Source: Pseudomonas sp. 8AS
GTDB lineage: Bacteria > Pseudomonadota > Gammaproteobacteria > Pseudomonadales > Pseudomonadaceae
Length of the DNA: 64,000 nt
Direction of reading: 5' to 3'
NCBI RefSeq assembly: GCF_902506505.1
Contig: NZ_LR733406.1
Coordinates: 3,718,693-3,782,692, forward strand
Both the position numbers and the translations under genes were made by a program. Below, one piece after another: positions 51,387 to 60,005 of this stretch; the stretch's first letter is position 1, and every line of letters starts with the position of its first letter. The notes below the pieces were generated by a model, which saw only the letters and a program-made list of their open reading frames with translations, was not told the origin of the DNA and searched no databases.

Positions 51387-51422
51387 GGCCCGGCGTGGTC
51401 CGCATGCAATCCAGGCCGGGGA

Positions 51423-51902
51423 TCAGGACGAACGCCGCGCCTTGAAGAAGGCACTCAGCACCGCCCCGCACTCCTGCGCCAGCAGCCCCCCCTCGACCAG
51501 CACCCGGTGATTGAGGAACTCCTGGGCGAAGAACTGTCCGCGACTGACCACCACCCCGGCCTTGGGCTCGGTGGCGCCGTAGACGATGCGGGCGATGCGC
51601 GAATGCACGATCAGCCCGGCGCACATGCTGCACGGCTCCAGGGTCACATACAGGGTGCTGCCCGGCAGGCGATAGTTGCGCAGGTCGAGGGCCGCGGCGC
51701 GGATCGCCACCATCTCGGCATGGGCACTGGGGTCATGGGTGGAAATCGGGCAGTTGAAGCCGCGCCCGATGATCTCGCCATCCTGCACCAGCACCGCGCC
51801 CACCGGCACTTCGCCCCTTACCGCCCCCTCGGCAGCCAAAGTCAGCGCCTCGCGCATAAAGCGCTCGTCCTGACTGCGGTCGATGATCTTGATCGGGCGC
51901 AT
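51423..51902 (-). CDS. tadA: tRNA-specific adenosine deaminase
   Basis: TadA deaminates A34 of tRNA-Arg(ACG) to inosine. The 159-residue zinc enzyme has HAE at 61-63 (Glu63 is the proton shuttle) and PCSMC at 90-94 for the zinc site. Its ATG overlaps the stop of the multicopper oxidase gene (ATGA), indicating translational coupling. It converges with mltF. Confidence 0.96.
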   Translation of the reverse strand: MRPIKIIDRSQDERFMREALTLAAEGAVRGEVPVGAVLVQDGEIIGRGFNCPISTHDPSAHAEMVAIRAAALDLRNYRLPGSTLYVTLEPCSMCAGLIVHSRIARIVYGATEPKAGVVVSRGQFFAQEFLNHRVLVEGGLLAQECGAVLSAFFKARRSS

Positions 51903-53281
51903 CAGACCACCTCGATGGCGGCCATCAGGCCGGTTTCCATATGGTCGATGACATGGCAGTGGAACATCCACACTCCCGGATTATCGGCGACCAAGGCGAT
52001 GCGCGCCGTTTCGTTCTTGCCCAGCAGGTAGGTGTCGGTGAAATACGGAACGATGTCGCGGCGATCGGAATCGAGCACCTTGAAGCTCATGCCATGCAGA
52101 TGGATCGGGTGCTGGTACTGGGCCATGTTGCGCAGCACGAAGATGTAGTGGCCGTCCTTTTTCAGGGTGGCGATGGGCCGCTCGGCGCAGCCCTTGTCCG
52201 TGATGTCCCAGGCCTGGCCGTTGATCTGCCAGTAACGCGCCGGGCCCGCCTGATTCGGGCTGGCCAGCATGGCCGCCCACTCGAAGTTGAAGCGCAGGGT
52301 CTCGGCCCGGGCCAAGTCCGGCTCGGCGACCGGGTTGGCCGGCAGCGCCGGCGGCCAGTCACCGGCCGCCTGAGCACTGGCCACGCTTTTCAGGGTCGCC
52401 AGTCGCAACGGGCCGTTGCGCAGGGGCAGCTCGGTGCCGGCGGCCGGCACCCTGAGCGCCAGATCCAGGCGCATGCCCGGGCCCAGCCAGTAGTCCTTGC
52501 CCAGCGGGCGCGGCGCCACCGGGTTGCCATCCAGGGCATAGATGCGTGCCTCGGCGCCCGGCAGGTTGAGGCGATAGGTGATGGTGCTGTCGACATTGAT
52601 CAGGCGCAGGCGCACCACCTGACCGGCCGGCAGCTCCAGGGTCGGCAGCGCCACGCCGTTGATGCTCGACAGGCGCCCGCGGGTGCCTTCGCGCGCCGCT
52701 TCGCGCGGCACGCTGAAAGCGCTGAAGGCGCCCTGCTCGTCGATATGCCAGGTCTTCAGGCACAGCGTGCGCTCGTGGGCGAAGCCGCTCGGCTCGCGCT
52801 CCTCGACGATCAGCGGGCCGACCAGGCCGCGGCCGAGCTGCTCACTGCTGGCCGTGTGCGGGTGGTACCAGTAGCTGCCGGCATCCGGGGTGATGAAGTC
52901 GTAGTCGAAATACTCGCCCGGCAGCACCGGCAGCTGCGAGACATAGGGCACGCCGTCCATCTCCAGCGGCAGGCGGATGCCGTGCCAGTGGATGGTGGTG
53001 GGTTCATCCAGCTTGTTGATGAAGCGCACGCGCAGGCGCTCGCCCTGGCGGCAGCGCAGCTCCAGGCCCGGTGCCTGGCCAGCGTAACCCCAGGCTGGGG
53101 TGACGTGCCCCGGTACCAGCTCCAGGTCGAGCGGCGCGGCGATCAGCTCATAGTCATGGCTCGCGGCATTCTGAGGGCGACCCAACCAGTAGCGCACGCC
53201 ACCGGCGCCGAGGCCGGCAATGCCGAGGCCAGCCAGGCCGGCGAGTATCTGTCTGCGGGTAAAAGCCATTGTCATGTCCAT
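51902..53281 (-). CDS. cumA: CumA-like multicopper oxidase
   Basis: A 459-residue periplasmic multicopper oxidase with a Tat signal (FTRRQILAGLAGLGIAGLG). All copper motifs are present: THWHG-type TIHWHG (98, 100), YWYHPH (140, 142), HPIHLHG and HCHVIDHMETGL (441-452). The axial type 1 position is Leu452, unlike the Met of CueO. It resembles CumA, linked to Mn(II) oxidation in P. putida GB-1, and sits between tadA and guaA as there. Several in-frame ATGs occur at the N-terminus; none has a strong ribosome site. Confidence 0.92.
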   Translation of the reverse strand: MDMTMAFTRRQILAGLAGLGIAGLGAGGVRYWLGRPQNAASHDYELIAAPLDLELVPGHVTPAWGYAGQAPGLELRCRQGERLRVRFINKLDEPTTIHWHGIRLPLEMDGVPYVSQLPVLPGEYFDYDFITPDAGSYWYHPHTASSEQLGRGLVGPLIVEEREPSGFAHERTLCLKTWHIDEQGAFSAFSVPREAAREGTRGRLSSINGVALPTLELPAGQVVRLRLINVDSTITYRLNLPGAEARIYALDGNPVAPRPLGKDYWLGPGMRLDLALRVPAAGTELPLRNGPLRLATLKSVASAQAAGDWPPALPANPVAEPDLARAETLRFNFEWAAMLASPNQAGPARYWQINGQAWDITDKGCAERPIATLKKDGHYIFVLRNMAQYQHPIHLHGMSFKVLDSDRRDIVPYFTDTYLLGKNETARIALVADNPGVWMFHCHVIDHMETGLMAAIEVV

Positions 53282-53346
53282 CGGCCAAGCATTTGCGACA
53301 TCTTCTCATTCCCCGAGCGGCGCGACGAGCCGCAGATTGCCGCAGG

Positions 53347-53378
53347 CAGAAACGCCAAGGGCAGCTCGCGCTGCCCTT
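53347..53378 (-). terminator. Terminator of guaA
   Basis: AAGGGCAGC (53357-53365) and GCTGCCCTT (53370-53378) form a 9-bp perfect stem. On the minus strand it is followed by GGCGTTTCTG, 10 bp past the guaA stop. Confidence 0.7.
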
Positions 53379-53388
53379 GTCGGTCACA

Positions 53389-54969
53389 TCATTCCCACTC
53401 GATGGTGGCCGGCGGCTTGCTCGACACGTCGTAGGTGACGCGGGAGATGCCTTCGATCTCGTTGATGATGCGGTTGGAGACCTTCTCCAGCAGCTCGTAG
53501 GGCAGGTGCGCCCAGCGTGCGGTCATGAAGTCGATGGTTTCCACGGCGCGCAGGGCGACGACCCAGGCGTAGCGACGGCCGTCACCGACCACGCCGACCG
53601 ACTTCACCGGCTGGAACACCACGAAGGCCTGGCTGGTCTTGTGGTACCAGTCGAAGTTGCGCAGCTCCTCGAGGAAGATGTGGTCGGCGCGCCGCAGCAG
53701 GTCGGCGTATTCCTTCTTCACCTCGCCGAGGATGCGCACACCCAGACCCGGGCCCGGGAACGGGTGGCGGTAGACCATGTCGTAGGGCAAGCCCAGCTCC
53801 AGGCCGATCTTGCGCACTTCGTCCTTGAACAGTTCGCGCAGCGGCTCGACCAGCTTGAACTGCATGTCTTCCGGCAGGCCACCGACGTTGTGGTGGCTCT
53901 TGATCACGTGGGCCTTGCCAGTCTTGGCGCCGGCCGACTCGATCACGTCCGGGTAGATGGTGCCCTGGGCGAGGAACTTCACGTCCTGCAGCTTGGTGGC
54001 TTCCTGATCGAACACTTCGATGAAGCTGGCACCGATGATCTTGCGCTTCTGCTCCGGGTCGCTGACGCCGGTCAGGCGGCCGAGGAACAGCTCTTCGGCG
54101 TTGGCGCGGATGACCTTGACCCCCATGTTCTCGGCGAACATGGTCATCACCTGGTCGCCTTCGTGCAGACGCAGCAGGCCGTTGTCGACAAACACGCAAG
54201 TCAGCTGGTCGCCGATGGCCTTGTGCAGCAGCGCCGCAACCACCGAGGAATCGACGCCGCCGGACAGGCCCAGCAGCACCTTGGCCGAGCCGACCTGGGC
54301 ACGCACGGTGGCGATGGCGTCTTCGACGATGTTGGCCGGGGTCCACAGCGCTGCGCAACCGCAGATGTCGAGGATGAAGCGCGAGAGGATGCGCCCGCCC
54401 TGCTTGGTGTGGGTCACTTCCGGGTGGAACTGCACGCCGTAGTAGCCGCGCGCGTCGTCGGCCATGGCGGCGATCGGGCAGCTCGGGGTGCTGGCGAGGA
54501 TGTGGAAACCGGCCGGGATCTCGGTGACCTTGTCGCCGTGGCTCATCCACACGTCGAGACCGAACACGCCGTCGTCGTCCATGTGGTCTTCGATGCCGTC
54601 GAGCAGGCGGCTCTTGCCGACCACGTCGACGCGGGCGTAGCCGAACTCGCGCAGGTCGGAACCCTGAACCTTGCCGCCGAGCTGCTCGGACATGGTCTGC
54701 ATGCCGTAGCAGATGCCGAAGATCGGCACATTCAGGTCGAACACCGCCTGCGGCGCGCGCGGGCTGCCCGCCTCGTGCACCGACTCCGGGCCACCGGCGA
54801 GGATCACGCCACGCGGGGCGAAGGCGCGGATCGCCTCGTTATCCATGTCGAACGGGTGGATTTCGCAGTACACGCCGATCTCGCGCACGCGGCGGGCGAT
54901 CAGCTGGGTGTACTGGGAGCCGAAGTCCAGAATCAGGATGCGGTGGGCGTGAATGTCAGGGTGAGCCAT
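53389..54969 (-). CDS. guaA: GMP synthase (glutamine-hydrolysing)
   Basis: GuaA aminates XMP to GMP. The 526-residue protein has a class I glutamine amidotransferase domain (ILDFGSQYTQLIARR; GICYGMQTM with the nucleophile Cys; the His-x-Glu in GVQFHPEVTH), an ATP pyrophosphatase domain (GLSGGVDSSV P-loop near 238) and the C-terminal dimerization domain (RHPFPGPGLGVR, ending PPATIEWE). It follows guaB by 76 bp on the same strand. Confidence 0.98.
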   Translation of the reverse strand: MAHPDIHAHRILILDFGSQYTQLIARRVREIGVYCEIHPFDMDNEAIRAFAPRGVILAGGPESVHEAGSPRAPQAVFDLNVPIFGICYGMQTMSEQLGGKVQGSDLREFGYARVDVVGKSRLLDGIEDHMDDDGVFGLDVWMSHGDKVTEIPAGFHILASTPSCPIAAMADDARGYYGVQFHPEVTHTKQGGRILSRFILDICGCAALWTPANIVEDAIATVRAQVGSAKVLLGLSGGVDSSVVAALLHKAIGDQLTCVFVDNGLLRLHEGDQVMTMFAENMGVKVIRANAEELFLGRLTGVSDPEQKRKIIGASFIEVFDQEATKLQDVKFLAQGTIYPDVIESAGAKTGKAHVIKSHHNVGGLPEDMQFKLVEPLRELFKDEVRKIGLELGLPYDMVYRHPFPGPGLGVRILGEVKKEYADLLRRADHIFLEELRNFDWYHKTSQAFVVFQPVKSVGVVGDGRRYAWVVALRAVETIDFMTARWAHLPYELLEKVSNRIINEIEGISRVTYDVSSKPPATIEWE

Positions 54970-55003
54970 GGCCGTCTCTCGTAGCGGAATTCACAAATGA
55001 CAA

Positions 55004-55023
55004 GGGGCTGATCAGTCAGCCCC
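55004..55023 (-). terminator. Hairpin between guaB and guaA
   Basis: GGGGCTGA-TCAG-TCAGCCCC is a perfect 8-bp stem in the 76-bp intercistronic gap. On the minus strand it is followed by TTGTCATTTGTG, so it may give partial termination between guaB and guaA. Confidence 0.5.
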
Positions 55024-55045
55024 GTGTCGATTCAATGCAGTGGAC

Positions 55046-56515
55046 TTAACCCACGCGGTAGTTCGGGGCTTCTTTGGTGATCTGCACGTCGTGCACATGC
55101 GACTCGGCCATGCCGGCGCCGGTGATGCGCACGAACTCCGGCTTGGTGCGCATCTCTTCGATGGTGGCGCAGCCGGTGTAGCCCATGGAGGCACGCAGGC
55201 CGCCCATCAGCTGGTGGACGATGGCGCTCATCGCGCCCTTGTACGGCACGCGGCCTTCGATACCTTCCGGCACCAGCTTCTCGGCACCGGCCGAGGAGTC
55301 CTGGAAGTAGCGGTCGCTTGAGCCTTGCGCCTGGGCCATGGCACCCAGCGAGCCCATGCCGCGGTAGGCCTTGTAGGAACGGCCCTGGAACAGCTCGACT
55401 TCGCCCGGGGCCTCTTCGGTGCCGGCCAGCATGGAGCCGATCATCACGGCGGAGGCGCCGGCAACGATGGCCTTGGACAGGTCGCCGGAGAAACGGATGC
55501 CACCGTCGGCGATCAGCGGTACGCCGGTGCCGGCCAGGGCAGCGGCGACGTTGGCCACGGCACTGATCTGCGGCACGCCGACGCCGGCGACGATACGGGT
55601 GGTGCAGATCGAGCCTGGGCCGATGCCGACCTTGACGCCGTCTGCGCCGGCTTCGGCCAGGGCCTTGGCGGCGTCACCGGTGGCGATGTTGCCGCCGATC
55701 ACCTGGACTTCCGGGAAGTTCTGCTTGACCCAGCGCACGCGGTCGATCACGCCCTTGGAGTGGCCGTGGGCGGTGTCGACGATGATCACGTCGACGCCGG
55801 CGGCGGCCAGGGCGGCCACGCGGTCGGCGGTATCGGCACCGGTGCCGACCGCCGCGCCGACGCGCAGGCGACCCTGGTCGTCCTTGCTGGCCAGCGGGTA
55901 GGCCTTGGCCTTCTCGATGTCCTTGACGGTCATCATGCCCTTGAGGGTGAAGGCGTCGTCGACGATCAGGACCTTCTCGATGCGGTGCTTGTGCAGCAGA
56001 TCGCGCACGACTTCCTTGGTAGCGCCTTCCTTGACCGTGACCAGGCGCTCTTTCGGCGTCATCACGTCACGCACCAAGGCGTCCATGCGGTTCTCGAAGC
56101 GCACGTCACGGGAGGTGACGATGCCGACCAGGTCGCCGTTGGAGAGCACCGGCACGCCGGAGATGTTGTTCTGTCGGGTCAGCTCGAACAGGTCACGCAC
56201 GGTGGCGTCGGCCTCGATGGTGATCGGGTCCTTGACCACGCCGGCCTCGAACTTCTTGACCTTGCGCACCTCGGCAGCCTGCTGCTCGATGGTCATGTTC
56301 TTGTGGATGATGCCGATGCCGCCTTCCTGAGCCATGGCGATGGCCAGGCGCGCTTCGGTGACGGTGTCCATGGCTGCCGACAGCAGCGGGATATTCAGCT
56401 CGATGCCACGGGTCAGGCGGGTCTTGAGACTCACGTCCTTGGGCAGAACTTCGGAATAACCTGGAATAAGAAGAACGTCGTCGAAGGTCAGGGCTTCTTG
56501 ACTGATACGCAGCAT
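55046..56515 (-). CDS. guaB: Inosine-5'-monophosphate dehydrogenase
   Basis: GuaB oxidises IMP to XMP, the committed step to GMP. The 489-residue protein has the TIM-barrel catalytic domain interrupted by two CBS domains (about 95-205). The catalytic loop is GIGPGSICTTR (Cys) and the flap region YRGMGS continues as in all IMPDHs. ATG 56515 (MLRISQEALTFDDVLLIPG) is the conserved start. It has an excellent sigma-70 promoter and forms an operon with guaA. Confidence 0.98.
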   Translation of the reverse strand: MLRISQEALTFDDVLLIPGYSEVLPKDVSLKTRLTRGIELNIPLLSAAMDTVTEARLAIAMAQEGGIGIIHKNMTIEQQAAEVRKVKKFEAGVVKDPITIEADATVRDLFELTRQNNISGVPVLSNGDLVGIVTSRDVRFENRMDALVRDVMTPKERLVTVKEGATKEVVRDLLHKHRIEKVLIVDDAFTLKGMMTVKDIEKAKAYPLASKDDQGRLRVGAAVGTGADTADRVAALAAAGVDVIIVDTAHGHSKGVIDRVRWVKQNFPEVQVIGGNIATGDAAKALAEAGADGVKVGIGPGSICTTRIVAGVGVPQISAVANVAAALAGTGVPLIADGGIRFSGDLSKAIVAGASAVMIGSMLAGTEEAPGEVELFQGRSYKAYRGMGSLGAMAQAQGSSDRYFQDSSAGAEKLVPEGIEGRVPYKGAMSAIVHQLMGGLRASMGYTGCATIEEMRTKPEFVRITGAGMAESHVHDVQITKEAPNYRVG

Positions 56516-56552
56516 GGCGGGGGCTCCCGGGAGGGAAAATTGGAAGCGCGCC

Positions 56553-56581
56553 ATTATACCCAGCAGGCCCCACTCACTCAA
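56553..56581 (-). promoter_or_regulatory. Sigma-70 promoter of guaB-guaA
   Basis: On the minus strand, TTGAGT (56576-56581), a 17-bp spacer and a perfect TATAAT (56553-56558). The predicted start is near 56546, about 30 nt before the ATG. The MITE-like element begins only 15 bp upstream of the -35. Confidence 0.75.
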
Positions 56582-56596
56582 TGCAAAGAATGACTT

Positions 56597-56819
56597 AGAA
56601 CCTGCTTACGATCTCCTGACTCGCGGCCATACCGCGTTAAAAACGGCCTCGGAAGCCGTTTACGACTAACGCGCTTCAGCGCGACCCGAAGGGCGAGTGC
56701 AACGAGTCATGCTCATTTACAGCTCGTAAACTGCGCTTCCTCGGCGTTTTGACCAGCCGAAGGCTGTTACTACGTAGCGCCTTGTCTGGCTCTAATTCAG
56801 AAGATCGTAAACAGGTTCT
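56597..56819. mobile_element. MITE-like element with 23-bp terminal inverted repeats
   Basis: AGAACCTGCTTACGATCT (from 56597) and its inverted counterpart (ending 56819) match at 21 of 23 terminal positions and bound 223 bp without an ORF. An internal hairpin (AACGGC-N7-GCCGTT, around 56640-56660) is also present. This is the form of a non-autonomous transposon derivative. It lies between the guaB promoter and the zinc-ribbon gene. I see no certain target duplication. Confidence 0.6.
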
Positions 56820-56846
56820 TCGCCGCGCACGCTCATCGCCCGACGC

Positions 56847-57398
56847 TCAAAGCACAACCCGCACCAGCGCCACCGGATAACCCAGGCGCTCGGCGAACTC
56901 GTCAAGAAAACTCTGTTTGAAGGTCGCCGGAGCCCATTTGTTGAAGATGAAGCCCAGGTTGGAAAAGGCGCAGGGCTGCAGGAACAGGAAGCCATTGATG
57001 TCGTCCTCGTGGCCGCATTGCGGGCAACGGAAGTTGTCGGTCTGCCCGGGCATCCACTCCTCCAGGCAGTCGAACAGCGCCGGGCCTATTTCCTGGCGAC
57101 ACTCGGGGCAGCCGGCCTCCTCGGCGAAATCCTCGGTCGGGGTGTAGATGCAGCGTTTGCTCACCACTTCCAGGCCATTGACCGGCTGGCCGAAAGGCAA
57201 CAGCTGCGGCTGCTCGACCACCCGCCGTGCGCCAGGGGCGATGGCGTAGGCCATGCGGTTGAAACTGCGCCCGCAGGTGCTCGGCCGCTCCTCGACGACA
57301 TCCAGCTGCGCCAGCCAGCGCAGGATCACCCGTGCCCGCCCCTCATGCCCGGGAAAGCTGGAAATACGCGGCACGATGATGGCCTGGTTGTCACTCAT
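56847..57398 (-). CDS. Conserved hypothetical protein with zinc ribbon
   Basis: A 183-residue protein of no assigned function. It has a four-cysteine ribbon, CPEC (97-100) and CPQC (125-128), likely to bind zinc, and a C-terminal region rich in aromatic residues (FLFLQPCAFSNLGFIFNKW). Homologues in Pseudomonas are sometimes mislabelled 'sugar ABC transporter ATPase', but there is no Walker motif. It is divergent from xseA; the MITE-like element lies just behind its stop. Confidence 0.75.
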   Translation of the reverse strand: MSDNQAIIVPRISSFPGHEGRARVILRWLAQLDVVEERPSTCGRSFNRMAYAIAPGARRVVEQPQLLPFGQPVNGLEVVSKRCIYTPTEDFAEEAGCPECRQEIGPALFDCLEEWMPGQTDNFRCPQCGHEDDINGFLFLQPCAFSNLGFIFNKWAPATFKQSFLDEFAERLGYPVALVRVVL

Positions 57399-57504
57399 GG
57401 CAGGCTCCGCCTCTCACTCAAAGGCGCGCAGCTTAGCGACTGCTGCGCGCCGGTCAACGCCGTCGACCTATGGCCGGCCCGGCAAAGCCTTTATCATGCC
57501 GGCC

Positions 57505-58884
57505 ATGATCAACGACCCGTTCCAACGCCTCGGCCTCGACCGCGATGTGCTCAGCGTCAGCCAGCTCAACAACCGCGCGCGGCTGTTGCTGGAAGACGTG
57601 TTCGCGCAAGTCTGGGTCGAAGGCGAAATCTCCAACCTGGCCAAGCCGGCTTCCGGGCACCTCTATTTCACCCTTAAAGATAGCCAGGCCCAGGTCCGTT
57701 GCGCGCTGTTCCGGCAGAACGCCGCGCGGGTGCGCCAGGCCCTGCGCGACGGCCTGGCGGTCAGGGTGCGCGGCAAGGTCTCGCTGTTCGAGGGCCGCGG
57801 AGACTACCAGCTGATCCTCGACTCGGTGGAGCCGGCCGGCGACGGCGCCCTGCGCCTGGCCTTCGAGGCGCTGAAGGAGAAGCTCTCCGGCGAAGGCCTG
57901 TTCAGCACCGAGAACAAAATCGCCCTGCCCGCCCACCCGCAGCGCATCGGCATCGTCAGCTCGCCGACCGGCGCGGTGATCCGCGACATCATCAGCGTGT
58001 TCCGCCGCCGCGCACCACAGGTGGCGCTGACCCTGATCCCCACCGCCGTGCAGGGCCGCGAAGCCACCGCGCAGATCGTCCGCGCCCTGCAGTTGGCCGA
58101 CGCCCAGGGCTTCGACGCGCTGATCCTGGCCCGTGGCGGCGGCTCGCTGGAAGACCTCTGGTGCTTCAACGAGGAAGCCGTGGCCCGCGCCGTGGCCGCC
58201 TGCAAAACGCCGATCGTCAGCGCGGTCGGCCACGAGACCGACGTGTCGATCAGCGACTTCGTCGCCGACGTGCGCGCACCGACACCCTCCGCCGCCGCCG
58301 AACTGCTGGCCCCGGACAGCAGCGACCTGCGCCACCGCCTGGACAACCTCAAGCGCCGCCTGCTGCTACGCATGCAGGGCCGCCTGGCCCACGAACAGCT
58401 GCGCCTGGACGGCCTGGCCCGACGCCTGCGCCACCCCGGCGAACGCCTGCGCCAGCAGGCCCAGCGCCTGGACGACCTGGACATGCGCCTGCGCCGCGCC
58501 TTTGCCCAGGAGCTGCACAACCGCCGCGAACGCCTGGCGCGTCTGGATACCCGCCTGGCCGCCCAGCATCCGGGGCGCAGCCTGGCCCTGCTGCGCCAGC
58601 GTCTGGACAGCCTGGCCGAACGCCTGCCACGCGCCGCCCTCGGCCAACTGCGCGAGCGTCGGCAGAAGCTCGAAGGCCTGATGCAGAACCTGCATATCGT
58701 CAGTCCGCTGGCGACCCTCGGCCGTGGCTACAGCATCCTCCTCGACGAACGCGGCCAGGCCATCCGTAACGCGGCGCAGACCCAGCCCGGCCAGCGCCTC
58801 AAGGCCAGGCTCGGCGAGGGCGAGCTGGTGGTGCGGGTGGAAGACAACCACCTGACACCGGTGACCCTGTCGCTGCTCGATTAA
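57505..58884 (+). CDS. xseA: Exodeoxyribonuclease VII large subunit
   Basis: XseA with XseB degrades single-stranded DNA. The 459-residue protein has an N-terminal OB fold (LSVSQLNNRARLLLEDVF, VWVEGEISNLAKPASGHLYFTLKD), the catalytic domain (RIGIVSSPTGAVIRDI, ARGGGSLEDLWCFN, SAVGHETDVSISDFVAD) and a long Arg/Leu-rich coiled-coil region from about 280. I use ATG 57505; ATG 57496 would add three residues. xseB is not in the window. An M23 peptidase gene follows 21 bp downstream. Confidence 0.96.
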   Translation: MINDPFQRLGLDRDVLSVSQLNNRARLLLEDVFAQVWVEGEISNLAKPASGHLYFTLKDSQAQVRCALFRQNAARVRQALRDGLAVRVRGKVSLFEGRGDYQLILDSVEPAGDGALRLAFEALKEKLSGEGLFSTENKIALPAHPQRIGIVSSPTGAVIRDIISVFRRRAPQVALTLIPTAVQGREATAQIVRALQLADAQGFDALILARGGGSLEDLWCFNEEAVARAVAACKTPIVSAVGHETDVSISDFVADVRAPTPSAAAELLAPDSSDLRHRLDNLKRRLLLRMQGRLAHEQLRLDGLARRLRHPGERLRQQAQRLDDLDMRLRRAFAQELHNRRERLARLDTRLAAQHPGRSLALLRQRLDSLAERLPRAALGQLRERRQKLEGLMQNLHIVSPLATLGRGYSILLDERGQAIRNAAQTQPGQRLKARLGEGELVVRVEDNHLTPVTLSLLD

Positions 58885-58905
58885 CCCCACGGTGGACTGC
58901 CATTC

Positions 58906-59724
58906 ATGCGCCTGCTTGCCCTCCTGCTGCTCTGCCTCGCCCTGCCCGCCCATGCCGAAGGTTTCATCAGCCGCCTGCTGAACAAGCCGGTACCGGGCGG
59001 CGTCGCCGTGCTGCAACTGGGCAGCAGCGCCAGCGCGCCGCAGGTGCGCTTCCAGGGCAAGCCGGTGCTGACGGTCAAGGAAGACGGCCGGCAGTGGATC
59101 GCCATCATCGGCCTGCCGCTGACCAGCCAACCCGGCCCGGCGCAAGCCCTGGTCGACGGCCAGGCGGTCGCCTTCCAGATCGGCAACAAGCACTACCGCG
59201 AGCAGCGCATCACCCTGCAGAACCAGGAACAGGTCAACCCGAGCCCGAAGAACCTGGCGCGCATCGAGCGCGAACTGGCCGAACAGACCCGCGCCTACCA
59301 GCAGTTCAGCCCGCGCCAGCCGAGCAACCTGCTGCTCGACAAGCCGGTCGACGGCCCGCTGTCCAGCCCCTTCGGTCTGCGCCGCTTCTTCAATGGCGAG
59401 GAACGCAACCCGCACTCCGGCCTGGACTTCGCCGCCAGGGCCGGCACCCCGATCAAGGCACCGGCGGCGGGCAAGGTGAGCCTGATCGGCGACTACTTCT
59501 TCAACGGCCGCACCGTATTCGTCGACCACGGCCAGGGCCTGATCAGCATGTTCTGCCACTTATCGGCGGTGGACGTGCAACTGGGCCAGGAGCTGCCGCG
59601 CGGCGGCCTGATCGGCAAGGTCGGCAGCACCGGCCGCGCCACCGGCCCGCACATGCACTGGAACGTCAGCCTCAACGATGCGCGGGTCGACCCGGCGATC
59701 TTCATCGGCGCGTTCAACCCCTGA
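58906..59724 (+). CDS. M23 family (LytM) metallopeptidase
   Basis: A 272-residue periplasmic protein with signal peptide MRLLALLLLCLALPAHA. The C-terminal LytM domain has HSGLDFAA (His-x3-Asp zinc ligands), FCHLSAV and GPHMHW (His-x-His), so the zinc site is complete and it is probably an active peptidoglycan endopeptidase. The N-terminal part (about 20-130) is beta-rich, without the coiled coil of EnvC/NlpD. It follows xseA closely and probably shares its transcript. Confidence 0.92.
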   Translation: MRLLALLLLCLALPAHAEGFISRLLNKPVPGGVAVLQLGSSASAPQVRFQGKPVLTVKEDGRQWIAIIGLPLTSQPGPAQALVDGQAVAFQIGNKHYREQRITLQNQEQVNPSPKNLARIERELAEQTRAYQQFSPRQPSNLLLDKPVDGPLSSPFGLRRFFNGEERNPHSGLDFAARAGTPIKAPAAGKVSLIGDYFFNGRTVFVDHGQGLISMFCHLSAVDVQLGQELPRGGLIGKVGSTGRATGPHMHWNVSLNDARVDPAIFIGAFNP

Positions 59725-60005
59725 AAGAGTCGGAAAATTGCCGCGCAATCGAAACCAAGGCCAGCCGCAGATCGAGCAATAATTTTTCAGAGCAACGTTT
59801 TTTCAGCACAAAAACAGCGTTTTCCCGGCAAGCCTTGCCAGCTTTAACCCCTGACGTTAGGGTTGCAGCATGAATACAGCCCACACTCTCATTCTGTTGC
59901 GCCAACACGCCTGCTTGCGCCTGGTCAGCCCGCGACTGCGTGGCTAAGCCCTCGTTCGCCAACACTCCGTTTTCTCCGGCCCGCGCCGTACCAAGGATTA
60001 GCCCG
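59725..60005. promoter_or_regulatory. leuA leader region
   Basis: This 281-bp region holds AT-rich DNA (59775-59825, a likely promoter), a small hairpin around 59846-59864 and a 25-codon ORF (59870-59947). The ORF's last codons (GGCTAA, 59942-59947) can pair with TTAGCC (59998-60003) next to the leuA ribosome site. No classical T-run terminator was found. Confidence 0.5.
59870..59947 (+). CDS. Putative Leu-rich leader peptide upstream of leuA
   Basis: A 25-codon ORF with AGGG seven bases before ATG. The peptide is MNTAHTLILLRQH followed by ACLRLVSPRLRG: six Leu, one Ile and one Val in 25 residues, with four Arg. It ends 58 bp before leuA. Position, size and branched-chain content fit a leucine-responsive attenuation or translation-coupling peptide, though the Leu codons are not one long run. 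Its translation is inferred, not shown. Confidence 0.5.
   Translation: MNTAHTLILLRQHACLRLVSPRLRG

Noticed and set aside
141..56792. Possible relationship between the two MITE-like elements through a shared CTACGTA segment (about 141-170 and 56761-56792)
   Set aside because: Only about seven bases match clearly and the terminal repeats differ, so common origin is not supported.
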